Shown one piece after another: positions 1 through 5,815 of a DNA stretch of 5,862 nucleotides. This DNA comes from an uncultured Microbacteriaceae bacterium (GTDB lineage Bacteria > Actinomycetota > Actinomycetes > Actinomycetales > Microbacteriaceae): the NCBI GenBank assembly GCA_937896185.1, contig CALBMG010000237.1, forward strand, positions 1 to 5,862, read 5' to 3'. A model generated the notes under the pieces. That model was given only the letters and a program-made list of their open reading frames with translations. It ran no database searches and was not told the DNA's origin. Position numbers and translations under genes: made by a program. Within the stretch, counting starts at the first letter, position 1, and the number at the start of each line of letters is the position of its first letter.

Positions 1-61
1 GGCACCCAACGGAGCTGAAATAGCGGTCGAGATCATCTCGATCGAGCCCTTTATCGGCTAA
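1..61 (+). CDS. greA: GreA transcription elongation factor, C-terminal end only (partial)
   Basis: Reading from base 2, an open frame gives 19 residues (A-P-N-G-A-E-I-A-V-E-I-I-S-I-E-P-F-I-G) and stops at TAA 59-61. This resembles the end of actinobacterial GreA as I remember it; the Mycobacterium protein ends with a similar P-N-G-x-x-x-x-V-x-x-x-S-x-E-P-x pattern. GreA binds the secondary channel of RNA polymerase and stimulates cleavage of backtracked transcripts. Only the last strand of the C-terminal FKBP-like domain is present, and the catalytic coiled coil lies outside the window. It converges on ilvA with a 42-base gap. Because only 19 residues are visible, the call rests on a short but distinctive match. 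Confidence 0.72.
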   Translation, partial: APNGAEIAVEIISIEPFIG

Positions 62-103
62 AACCGTTTCCCCAACGAGCCGTAACTAGCGCTCGCACGA
101 AAA

Positions 104-1339
104 CTAGTAGTCGATGCGAGGGTTGTAACCCTCGGCGCGCAACGCGTCGAGAACCTGTTCAGCGTGCTCGGGGCCACGAGTTTCGATGTGGACTTCGAGT
201 TCAACTTCGGCGATTCCCAGTCCCGAACCGTGACGGGTGTGCAGAACCTCGACGACGTTGGCGTTTTGGCCGGCGACGATTTCCGAGGTACGAGCCAGCT
301 GACCGGGCCGGTCGGGCAGGGGAATGCGGATGCGCAGGTAGCGCCCCGAAGCGACAAGACCACGAGAAATCACTCGCTCCATGATCATGGGGTCGATGTT
401 TCCGCCCGACAACAGGATGACAGTGGTGCCATCGGCGACGACCTGACCCGTCAGAACTGCGGCGACACCGGCTGCACCGGCGGGCTCGACCACCATTTTT
501 GCGCGTTCCAGCAGCATCAGGATGGCGCGGGCGATGTCATCGTCGCTTACGGTGACGACTTCGTCCACAAATTCGCGGACAATGTCAAAGTTGATGTCAC
601 CGGGCCGCGATACGGCGATGCCGTCGGCAATAGTGGGTTTGACGTCAATGTTGACGGGCTCTCCGGCCGACAACGATGCGGGATAAGCTGCAGCGTTTTT
701 TGCTTGAACGCCAATCACGCGCAGGGTCCGTCCCGACAGCGCCGCCTTCTGCTTCATCGCACTGGCCACACCGGCGATCAGTCCCCCACCGCCGATGGGA
801 ACAACCACGGTCTGCACGTCGGGGCATTCGTCCAGGATTTCAAGACCCACGGTTCCCTGGCCGGCAATGACCTCGTGATCGGCATAGGGAGGGATGAATA
901 CGGCACCCGATTTTTCGGCGAACTCAGTGGCTGCGGCCAAGGATTCCTGGAACACGACGCCACGCAACACAACCTCTGCGCCATAACCACGAGTGGCTTG
1001 CAGTTTCGGCAATGCGACGCCCATGGGCATGAAAATTGTGGCCTTGATTCCCAGCTCGGCCGCAGCGAGAGCCACACCCTGAGCGTGGTTACCGGCAGAT
1101 GCGGCGACAACTCCCCGAGCCTTTTCTTCGGCCGTGAGTTTCGACATGCGGTGGTACGCACCGCGAACCTTGTACGCACCGGTGCGCTGCAAATTTTCGC
1201 ACTTCAGGAAGACGTTGTGGCCCAATACCTCGGACAGAAAACGGGATTCTTCCAGAGGCGTGCTCTGTGCAACGTGCGCCACGATGTCCCGTGCGGCCTC
1301 GAATTCGTCCAAACTGGGCCCAGCATGCGGTGATGTCAC
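104..1339 (-). CDS. ilvA: Threonine ammonia-lyase (threonine dehydratase), single ACT domain form
   Basis: The 411-residue PLP enzyme deaminates L-threonine to 2-oxobutanoate and ammonia in the cytoplasm, the first step towards isoleucine or of threonine breakdown. Visible: the PLP-lysine motif Y-K-V-R-G-A with Lys57; S-A-G-N-H-A-Q-G at 81-88; the phosphate-binding glycine loop G-G-G-G-L at 183-187; and S-G-G-N at 311-314, near the PLP pyridine ring. Residues about 333-411 form one ACT domain (R-I-P-L-P-D-R-P-G-Q-L-A). Length and layout fit the medium-length family with one ACT domain, not the long two-ACT biosynthetic form. The open frame extends further upstream to 1513, but GTG 1339 is chosen because AAGGAGGA lies just before it and the extension would run through the divergent gene. 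Whether it is feedback-inhibited by isoleucine (IlvA role) or catabolic cannot be read from sequence alone. Confidence 0.93.
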   Translation of the reverse strand: MTSPHAGPSLDEFEAARDIVAHVAQSTPLEESRFLSEVLGHNVFLKCENLQRTGAYKVRGAYHRMSKLTAEEKARGVVAASAGNHAQGVALAAAELGIKATIFMPMGVALPKLQATRGYGAEVVLRGVVFQESLAAATEFAEKSGAVFIPPYADHEVIAGQGTVGLEILDECPDVQTVVVPIGGGGLIAGVASAMKQKAALSGRTLRVIGVQAKNAAAYPASLSAGEPVNIDVKPTIADGIAVSRPGDINFDIVREFVDEVVTVSDDDIARAILMLLERAKMVVEPAGAAGVAAVLTGQVVADGTTVILLSGGNIDPMIMERVISRGLVASGRYLRIRIPLPDRPGQLARTSEIVAGQNANVVEVLHTRHGSGLGIAEVELEVHIETRGPEHAEQVLDALRAEGYNPRIDY

Positions 1340-1343
1340 AATT

Positions 1344-1351
1344 TCCTCCTT
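1344..1351 (-). promoter_or_regulatory. Strong ribosome binding site of ilvA
   Basis: The minus strand reads AAGGAGGA followed by AATT and GTG. This near-perfect Shine-Dalgarno sequence fixes the ilvA start at 1339 and rules out the longer upstream frame. Confidence 0.85.
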
Positions 1352-1360
1352 CAGAAACGA

Positions 1361-1366
1361 TAGCGT
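1361..1366 (+). promoter_or_regulatory. Candidate -10 element for a leaderless glycosylase transcript
   Basis: TAGCGT fits the TANNNT pattern and ends 7 bases before the GTG at 1374. That is the spacing expected if transcription starts at the start codon itself. No Shine-Dalgarno sequence precedes the GTG, which agrees with a leaderless start; such starts are common in Actinomycetota. No convincing -35 box is visible, so this is tentative. Confidence 0.3.
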
Positions 1367-1373
1367 GAATCTC

Positions 1374-2561
1374 GTGACCGAACTGTCGATAGCCGATGCC
1401 CGACGCATCGCGTTGACGGCGCACGGCTTCGGGGGGCCTCGTCCCAAGCCGAATGCGAGCGGCATCACCAGCGTGATTGCCGGTCTCGAGGCGCTGCAAT
1501 TGGATTCGGTCAACGTCTTTGAGCGAAGCCACTACGTTCCACTGTTCTCACGCGTGGGCGCCTATGAAACTGCGGTTGCGGATTCGATCCTGCTGGAACA
1601 CGCCCAACACCCCAGCCACATCGAATATTGGGCCCATGTAGCCGCATTTATCCCCGTCGAATCGTGGCCGTTATGGCGTTGGAAGATGGACGAATACCGT
1701 GACCGTCATCACACCGAGGGCGGATGGCTGGCGGAACACAGCGCCTTTGCCGCAGAAATGTTGGCGCTGGTGCAGGCAGAAGGCCCGCTCACGGCGAGCG
1801 ACATCGAACACGATCGCAACACTCGCACCGGCGCCTGGTGGGGCTGGAGCGACACCAAACGGGCATTGGAGTACATGTTTGACGCGGGAATTTTGGTGTC
1901 TGCAGGGCGCCGTGGGTTCCAGCGACTGTACGCAGCCCCGGATATGGTGTTACCCGCCGCGATTCTGGATCGTGAAATCCCGCGACAGGACGCAATCTCC
2001 GAATTGGTTCTGCGTGCCTCGACGGCACTAGGCGTGGGAACCGAGAGCGACATTGCCGACTATTTCCGACTGCCGAAACGCGACACCCGAGCGGCGATTC
2101 ACAAATTGGTCGAAGCTGGTGAACTGCAGCGGGTGACTGTCGAGAGCTGGACGGAACCCGCACTCATGGCCCCCGACACCACGGCCGGCGCAGCGATTTC
2201 GGCAAACACCCTGTTGACCCCCTTCGATCCGGTCACTTGGAACCGTGACCGCGCCCGGCGGCTGTTCGGCTTCGACTACACAATCGAAATCTATGTTCCC
2301 GCGGCCAAACGCCAGTTCGGCTACTATTCCCTGCCCGTACTCATGGACGAACAGTTGGTTGCCCGTGTCGACCTCAAAGCCGACCGCAAAACTCGCACAC
2401 TGATCGTCAGATCAGCCCACTGGGAGCGCGAACGCCCGACGGACGCCCGCGACCGACTCGTCGATGCGGTCCGTGCCACCGCCGAATGGCGTGGCCTCGA
2501 ATCCATCACGGTCGAAGAGTGGGGCGACGCCAGCGCGGAATTGCGCGACGTGTTGTCCTAG
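1374..2561 (+). CDS. Winged-helix DNA glycosylase of the AlkX/YcaQ (HTH_42) family
   Basis: The 395-residue protein belongs to the winged-helix HTH_42 family, which includes Escherichia coli YcaQ/AlkX and Streptomyces AlkZ. These glycosylases excise alkylated bases and unhook interstrand crosslinks. The catalytic motif is visible as Q-L-D at 42-44, inside L-E-A-L-Q-L-D-S-V-N-V. As I recall, Q-x-D marks the AlkX/YcaQ branch and Q-x-Q the AlkZ branch. Other family signatures are R-S-H-Y-V-P-L-F-S-R at 51-60, E-Y-W-A-H at 84-88, L-L-T-P-F-D-P at 280-286, F-G-F-D-Y-T-I-E-I-Y at 298-307 and A-R-V-D-L-K-A-D at 330-337. GTG 1374 is chosen because V-T-E-L-S-I-A-D-A-R-R-I-A-L is the usual N-terminus; GTG 1365 is an alternative. 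The frame stays open back to 1134 but only as antisense of ilvA. The actual substrate is inferred from the family. Confidence 0.88.
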   Translation: MTELSIADARRIALTAHGFGGPRPKPNASGITSVIAGLEALQLDSVNVFERSHYVPLFSRVGAYETAVADSILLEHAQHPSHIEYWAHVAAFIPVESWPLWRWKMDEYRDRHHTEGGWLAEHSAFAAEMLALVQAEGPLTASDIEHDRNTRTGAWWGWSDTKRALEYMFDAGILVSAGRRGFQRLYAAPDMVLPAAILDREIPRQDAISELVLRASTALGVGTESDIADYFRLPKRDTRAAIHKLVEAGELQRVTVESWTEPALMAPDTTAGAAISANTLLTPFDPVTWNRDRARRLFGFDYTIEIYVPAAKRQFGYYSLPVLMDEQLVARVDLKADRKTRTLIVRSAHWERERPTDARDRLVDAVRATAEWRGLESITVEEWGDASAELRDVLS

Positions 2562-3457
2562 AACTTTCCGCCGATGTCCAGCAGGCGACGAATGCGGTCG
2601 GGAATCGGGGGGTGGGTTGCGAACATGCGGTCAAAGACTCCCGGCTTCATGGGGTCGGAAATCCACAAGTGTGCCATCGAGCCCGACTGTTTGCGCAGTG
2701 GCGACGAGTATTCGCCGAGCTTGTGCAACGCGCTGGCCAGACCGTCCGGGTTGCGGGTGGTCATCGCACCAGTGGCGTCGGCAAGGTACTCACGCTGTCG
2801 CGACACCGCCGCCTGAATTAACGCGGACAGGATGGGCGCCAGAATCATGGCAACGAGCCCCAGCACCATCATGATCGCGGCGCCACCATTGTTGTTGTCG
2901 TCGTTGCGACGATTTCCGCCACCCCAGAACGCGATGCGCATAAATATGTCGCTGATGAAACCAACGGCGACAACCAAGCCGAACACAATGGTGCTGACAC
3001 GAATGTCATAGTTACGGACGTGACCCAGCTCGTGAGCCATGACGCCCTCGAGTTCCGCATCGGTCATGATGTCGAGCAGTCCCGTTGTCGCGGCGACAAC
3101 CGCGTGTTCGGGGTCGCGGCCTGACGCAAAAGCGTTGGGCGCGGGGTCGGTCACGATGTAAACCCGGGGCATGGGCATGCCCGTCGCGATGGTGAGGTTC
3201 TCGACCGTGCGCCACAAACGCGGGTTATCCTGTTCGGTTATCTGGGCGGCACCCGCCATCGCAACAGCGATTTTGTCGGCGTTGTAGTACTGGAACCAGG
3301 CGTATAGACCGGCCCCCACCACCGTCGCAATGGTGATGCTCCACGATCCGTCGCCCATGCTGAACGAAATTATCCACCCCAGGGCAGCAACGAGAACGAT
3401 AAAGAACCCGACGATCAGGATGGTGTTCCGCTTGTTCGCGGCAATCGCACTGTACAT
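2558..3457 (-). CDS. htpX: HtpX-like M48 family membrane zinc metalloprotease
   Basis: The 299-residue integral membrane protease of family M48 degrades damaged or misfolded membrane proteins, with its active site on the cytoplasmic side. The zinc-binding motif H-E-L-G-H is at 142-146. The expected third ligand is Glu223 in S-R-Q-R-E-Y-L-A-D, and the family T-H-P-P-I-x-x-R-I motif is at 281-289. Hydrophobic segments lie at about 12-32, 40-57, 155-175 and 193-216, giving four membrane helices as in HtpX. A polar linker rich in Asn and Asp (G-G-N-R-R-N-D-D-N-N-N) separates the third and fourth. The gene starts 6 bases after the lemA stop without a well-placed Shine-Dalgarno (GAAGG is about 17 bases from the ATG), so translation is probably coupled to lemA. 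Its TAG overlaps the stop of the convergent glycosylase gene. Confidence 0.93.
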   Translation of the reverse strand: MYSAIAANKRNTILIVGFFIVLVAALGWIISFSMGDGSWSITIATVVGAGLYAWFQYYNADKIAVAMAGAAQITEQDNPRLWRTVENLTIATGMPMPRVYIVTDPAPNAFASGRDPEHAVVAATTGLLDIMTDAELEGVMAHELGHVRNYDIRVSTIVFGLVVAVGFISDIFMRIAFWGGGNRRNDDNNNGGAAIMMVLGLVAMILAPILSALIQAAVSRQREYLADATGAMTTRNPDGLASALHKLGEYSSPLRKQSGSMAHLWISDPMKPGVFDRMFATHPPIPDRIRRLLDIGGKF

Positions 3458-3463
3458 CGCGTG

Positions 3464-4033
3464 TTAGAACTGGACCTTCGGGGGTTCTGCGATGGCGTCG
3501 GGGTTTTCCACCTCGAAGAAATCACGCTTCGAGAAGCCCAGCATCCCGGCGAACATGTTGTTGGGGAAGACCAGAATCTTGGTGTTGAACTCGCGGACCC
3601 CACCGTTGTAGAAACGACGTGAAGCCTGGATTTTGTTCTCAGTGTCCGTGATGTCGGACTGCAGCTGCTGGAAGTTCCCGTTGGCTTGCAGCTGGGGGTA
3701 CGCCTCGGCTACGGCAAAAATCGATCGCAACGCCGCCTGCATGTGGCCCTCGGCCGCCGCGGCTTCAGCGGGGTTTCCCGCACTGGTGGTTTCGGCACGA
3801 GCCCGGGTTACGTTCTCGAATACTTCCTTCTCGTGCTTCGCATAGCCCTTGACTGTCTCGATGAGGTTCGGCAACAGATCGGCGCGACGCTTCAGTTGAA
3901 CGGTGATGTCGCTCCACGCCTCGTCCACACGGACGTTAAGCGTGACGAGACCGTTGTAGGTGCTCCAGAGGTAAAGTCCGGCGACAACAACAAGGCCGGC
4001 GACGACGAGCAAGACGACGAGTGTAGGTTCCAT
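3464..4033 (-). CDS. lemA: LemA family membrane-anchored protein
   Basis: The 189-residue LemA family protein has one N-terminal membrane helix at about 4-23 and then a long helical domain, predicted to lie outside the cytoplasm. Family signatures are clear: Y-N-x-L-V-x-L-N-x-x-V-D-E-A-W-S-D at 26-42, the Q-L-K-R-R-A-D-L-L-P-N-L-I stretch after it, A-Y-P-Q-L-Q-A-N-G-N-F at about 110-120, and D-T-E-N-K-I-Q-A-S-R-R-F-Y-N near 130-143. The exact biochemical role is unknown. The family commonly sits next to HtpX-like proteases, and this pair repeats that arrangement with a 6-base gap. The ATG at 4033 lacks a Shine-Dalgarno; TACCAT six bases upstream suggests a leaderless transcript. An ATG at 4041 is out of frame. 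Confidence 0.92.
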   Translation of the reverse strand: MEPTLVVLLVVAGLVVVAGLYLWSTYNGLVTLNVRVDEAWSDITVQLKRRADLLPNLIETVKGYAKHEKEVFENVTRARAETTSAGNPAEAAAAEGHMQAALRSIFAVAEAYPQLQANGNFQQLQSDITDTENKIQASRRFYNGGVREFNTKILVFPNNMFAGMLGFSKRDFFEVENPDAIAEPPKVQF

Positions 4034-4039
4034 GTGTTC

Positions 4040-4045
4040 ATGGTA
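4040..4045 (-). promoter_or_regulatory. Candidate -10 element placing the transcription start at the lemA ATG
   Basis: The minus strand reads TACCAT, then GAACAC, then the lemA ATG. The hexamer occupies -12 to -7 relative to the A of the ATG, the exact place for a -10 box of a leaderless mRNA. No ribosome binding site and no good -35 box are visible. If correct, lemA-htpX has its own promoter and does not depend on the upstream tRNA transcript. Confidence 0.4.
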
Positions 4046-4093
4046 ACCACGAAAGGATATGAATTTCCTGTGATTCGCCCACGGCGTATGTTG

Positions 4094-4167
4094 TGCCCCA
4101 ACAGGGATTCGAACCCTGACTGTGACGATTTTAAGTCGTCTGCCTCTGCCGGTTGGGCTATTGGGGC
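4094..4167 (-). tRNA. tRNA-Leu with anticodon UAA and a short variable loop
   Basis: On the minus strand a full cloverleaf folds. The acceptor stem GCCCCAA pairs with TTGGGGC and is followed by discriminator A. The D arm is a 3-bp stem (GCC/GGC) with an 11-base loop containing A-A-C-C-G-G. The anticodon stem GACGA/TCGTC encloses loop CTTAAAA (anticodon TAA). The T arm is CAGGG-TTCGAAT-CCCTG. It should decode UUA leucine codons. The D arm and the A73 discriminator fit leucine tRNAs, but the variable region is only 5 bases (ACAGT), whereas bacterial leucine tRNAs normally carry a long class II variable arm. CCA is not encoded (CAA follows A73). I vaguely recall similar UAA tRNAs in other Actinomycetota, so it may be a lineage trait and not a mutation. 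Confidence 0.92.
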
Positions 4168-4176
4168 GTTGTGTTC

Positions 4177-4182
4177 AGCCTA
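4177..4182 (-). promoter_or_regulatory. Possible -10 element of the tRNA gene
   Basis: TAGGCT on the minus strand fits TANNNT and lies 9 bases before the first tRNA base, which would give a leader of a few bases. The matching -35 position falls inside the ndh hairpin and reads CGGGGC, not a recognisable box. Readthrough from ndh followed by processing is an alternative source of the tRNA. Confidence 0.3.
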
Positions 4183-4191
4183 TCGAGAAAG

Positions 4192-4227
4192 CACTCAGCG
4201 CCCCGAGCGAACTCGAGGCGCTGAGTG
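4192..4227 (-). terminator. Hairpin terminator after ndh
   Basis: Bases 4192-4207 and 4212-4227 form a 16-position stem with a single C/A mismatch (4203 with 4216) and a 4-base loop. It begins 6 bases after the ndh stop codon. On the minus strand it is followed by GCTTTCTCG, a poor U-tract, so termination may be incomplete or depend on the very stable GC-rich stem, as is common in high-GC bacteria. The tRNA begins 24 bases further on. Confidence 0.75.
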
Positions 4228-4233
4228 ACCTAA

Positions 4234-5802
4234 CTACTTGGCTGCGGGCTTCTTTGCTGCAGGCTTTGCAGCAGCCTTCGCGGGCGCCTTAGCTGCGGGC
4301 TTCGCAGCAGCCTTCGCGGGAGCCTTTGCGACGGGCTTTGCAGCAGCCTTTGCGGCGGGCTTCGCAGCAGCCTTTGCGGCGGGCTTCGCAGCAGCCTTCG
4401 CGGGAGCCTTAGCTGCAGGCTTCGCAGCAGCCTTGGCCGGAGCCTTCTTCGCAGCAGGCTTCGCAGCCGCAGCAGCAGGAGCTGCGGCAGGACGCGATGC
4501 GTAGGCTGCGAAGTAGTCACGAGGAGTCTCGCGTGCCGAGATGGTTGCGGTGTCGCGACCCACGAAGAACTGGAGTACCCAGTCACCGAATACGCGAAGC
4601 TTGCGCTCCCACATGGGCATTGCCAGACCGTGGTAACCGCGGTGCATGCCCCACGCAAGGAAGCCCTTGACCGAGATCTTGCCCGACTGGAAAACGCCAT
4701 AGCCGATACCGAGGCCGGCAACAGCGCCGAGGTTCTTGTGGATGTAGTCCACGGGCTCCTCGCCACGCAGGACGGCAACAATGTTCTTCGACAGGCGCTT
4801 GGCCTGGCGGACAGCGTGCTGAGCGTTGGGGACACACATGCCACCCACGCCACCACCGGTGAGGTCAGGAACAGCCGAGTTGTCACCAGCAGCCCATGCG
4901 CCGTCGACGACCTTGCCGTCTTCGGTCACGATGCGCAGGTCGGCCTGTGCACGAATGCGGCCACGCTCTTCGATGGGGAAGTCGGTGGCGCGAACAACGG
5001 GGTTCGCCATAACACCGGCGGTCCAGACGATGAGGTCCGACTCGAAGCTTTCACCGGTCGAGAGTTCGATCTTTCCACCAACAGCGCTCTGCAGCTGGGT
5101 GTCGAGGTGAACGGTGGCCTGACGCTCTGCAAGGTTGTTGAGCACCCAATGCGAGGTCTCGAGCGAAACCTCGGGCATGATGCGACCCATTGCCTCGATG
5201 AGGTGGAAGTGGGTGTCATCGATGGTGAGGTTGGGGTAGTCCTTCAGCAGCGACGATGCGAGCGAACGCAGTTCGGCGAAGGTCTCGATGCCGGCGAAGC
5301 CACCACCGACGACGGTAACGGTCAGCAGGCGGTCACGCTGGGGGCCAGCGGGCAGGTTTGCGGCCTTGGCGAAGTTGTCGATGAGGCGGTCGCGCACGGC
5401 AACGGCTTCTTCGATCGACTTCATGCCGATGGCTTCGTCAGCGACACCGGGGATGGGGAAGGTGCGCGATACCGAACCAGCAGCGAGGACGATCTGGTCG
5501 TACGCGTAGGTGTATTCGGCGCCAGCGGCAGGCTGGATGGTGGCGGTCTTCTTCTTGTGGTCGACCGACACGACACGACCGGTGACGATGTTGGTCTTCT
5601 TCAGGTGGCGACGCAGCGGCACAATGACGTGGCGGGGTTCGATGTTTCCGGCAGCAACTTCGGGGAGGAAGGGCTGGTAGGTCATGTAGGGAAGCGGGTC
5701 AACGAGGGTGACCTCTGCTTCGCCGGAACGAAGGTGCTTCTGAAGGGTGAACGCCGTGTAGAAGCCGGCGTAGCCTCCGCCGACGATAAGAATCTTGGGC
5801 AC
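4234..5802 (-). CDS. ndh: Type II NADH dehydrogenase-like FAD oxidoreductase with basic repeat tail
   Basis: The 522-residue flavoprotein of the NDH-2 family (COG1252-like) most likely oxidises NADH and reduces the quinone pool at the inner face of the membrane without pumping protons. The first Rossmann motif, for FAD, is I-V-G-G-G-Y-A-G at 6-13. The second, for NADH, is V-V-G-G-G-F-A-G-I-E at 164-173. The FAD-closing motif W-A-A-G-D is at 303-307, and A-Q-H-A-V-R-Q at 327-333 matches the quinone-site motif. Residues about 380-417 are the hydrophobic/amphipathic part that usually attaches these enzymes to the membrane. The recognisable enzyme ends near residue 436, so residues 437-522 are an extra tail made almost only of Ala, Lys and Pro. 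GTG 5802 is the start, with AGGAG 8 bases before it, and M-P-K-I-L-I-V-G-G-G is a typical N-terminus. The quinone and the physiological role are inferred. Confidence 0.92.
   Translation of the reverse strand: MPKILIVGGGYAGFYTAFTLQKHLRSGEAEVTLVDPLPYMTYQPFLPEVAAGNIEPRHVIVPLRRHLKKTNIVTGRVVSVDHKKKTATIQPAAGAEYTYAYDQIVLAAGSVSRTFPIPGVADEAIGMKSIEEAVAVRDRLIDNFAKAANLPAGPQRDRLLTVTVVGGGFAGIETFAELRSLASSLLKDYPNLTIDDTHFHLIEAMGRIMPEVSLETSHWVLNNLAERQATVHLDTQLQSAVGGKIELSTGESFESDLIVWTAGVMANPVVRATDFPIEERGRIRAQADLRIVTEDGKVVDGAWAAGDNSAVPDLTGGGVGGMCVPNAQHAVRQAKRLSKNIVAVLRGEEPVDYIHKNLGAVAGLGIGYGVFQSGKISVKGFLAWGMHRGYHGLAMPMWERKLRVFGDWVLQFFVGRDTATISARETPRDYFAAYASRPAAAPAAAAAKPAAKKAPAKAAAKPAAKAPAKAAAKPAAKAAAKPAAKAAAKPVAKAPAKAAAKPAAKAPAKAAAKPAAKKPAAK
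4237..4494 (-). repeat. Repetitive Ala/Lys/Pro-rich coding tail of ndh
   Basis: This segment encodes residues 437-522 of Ndh: 49 Ala, 21 Lys, 14 Pro, one Arg, one Val and no acidic residue. After a 16-residue lead-in it resolves into units of 12, 12, 8, 8, 12 and 12 residues and a 6-residue end. The 12-residue unit is K-A-P-A-K-A-A-A-K-P-A-A and the 8-residue unit is K-A-A-A-K-P-A-A, once with Val. Nearly all units keep a lysine every fourth position. The DNA is repetitive too: a 20-base block starting at 4295 recurs exactly at 4355 and 4379. This resembles tails of histone H1-like proteins and actinobacterial HU. Confidence 0.9.
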
Positions 5803-5810
5803 GAAAAATA

Positions 5811-5815
5811 CTCCT
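5811..5815 (-). promoter_or_regulatory. Ribosome binding site of ndh
   Basis: AGGAG on the minus strand is followed by 8 bases (TATTTTTC) and the GTG start. Its position decides for GTG 5802 as the start. Confidence 0.75.

Noticed and set aside
62..103. Possible bidirectional terminator between greA and ilvA (CGAGC at 76-80, GCTCG at 91-95)
   Set aside because: Only 5 base pairs with a 10-base loop, and no T-tract follows on either strand. No other clear element is seen in this gap.
164..1333. 389-codon open frame on the + strand opposite ilvA
   Set aside because: It lies wholly inside ilvA on the other strand, its product has no recognisable motif and a composition typical of antisense translation (many His, Gln, Gly, Asp), and it has no ribosome binding site. 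Codon preference for G/C at third positions keeps this frame open.
1134..1373. N-terminal extension of the glycosylase gene from 1134
   Set aside because: It would overlap ilvA by more than 200 bases, and the family N-terminus begins at GTG 1374.
1340..1513. N-terminal extension of ilvA up to 1513
   Set aside because: The AAGGAGGA site directly before GTG 1339 and the overlap with the N-terminus of the divergent glycosylase show that the extension is not coding.
4054..4069. Interrupted dyad AGGA...TCCT upstream of lemA
   Set aside because: Only part of the 16 bases is symmetric, and it matches no known operator; it is within what chance would give.
4237..4446. CRISPR-like array suspected from the 20-base repeats
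   Set aside because: The repeats are in-frame codons of the Ndh tail without unique spacers of constant length.
4238..4504. 88-codon + strand frame encoding an Ala/Gly/Phe repeat that looks like a membrane protein
   Set aside because: It is the reverse complement of the Ala/Lys/Pro repeat tail of ndh; the hydrophobic repeat is a by-product of the lysine, alanine and proline codons.
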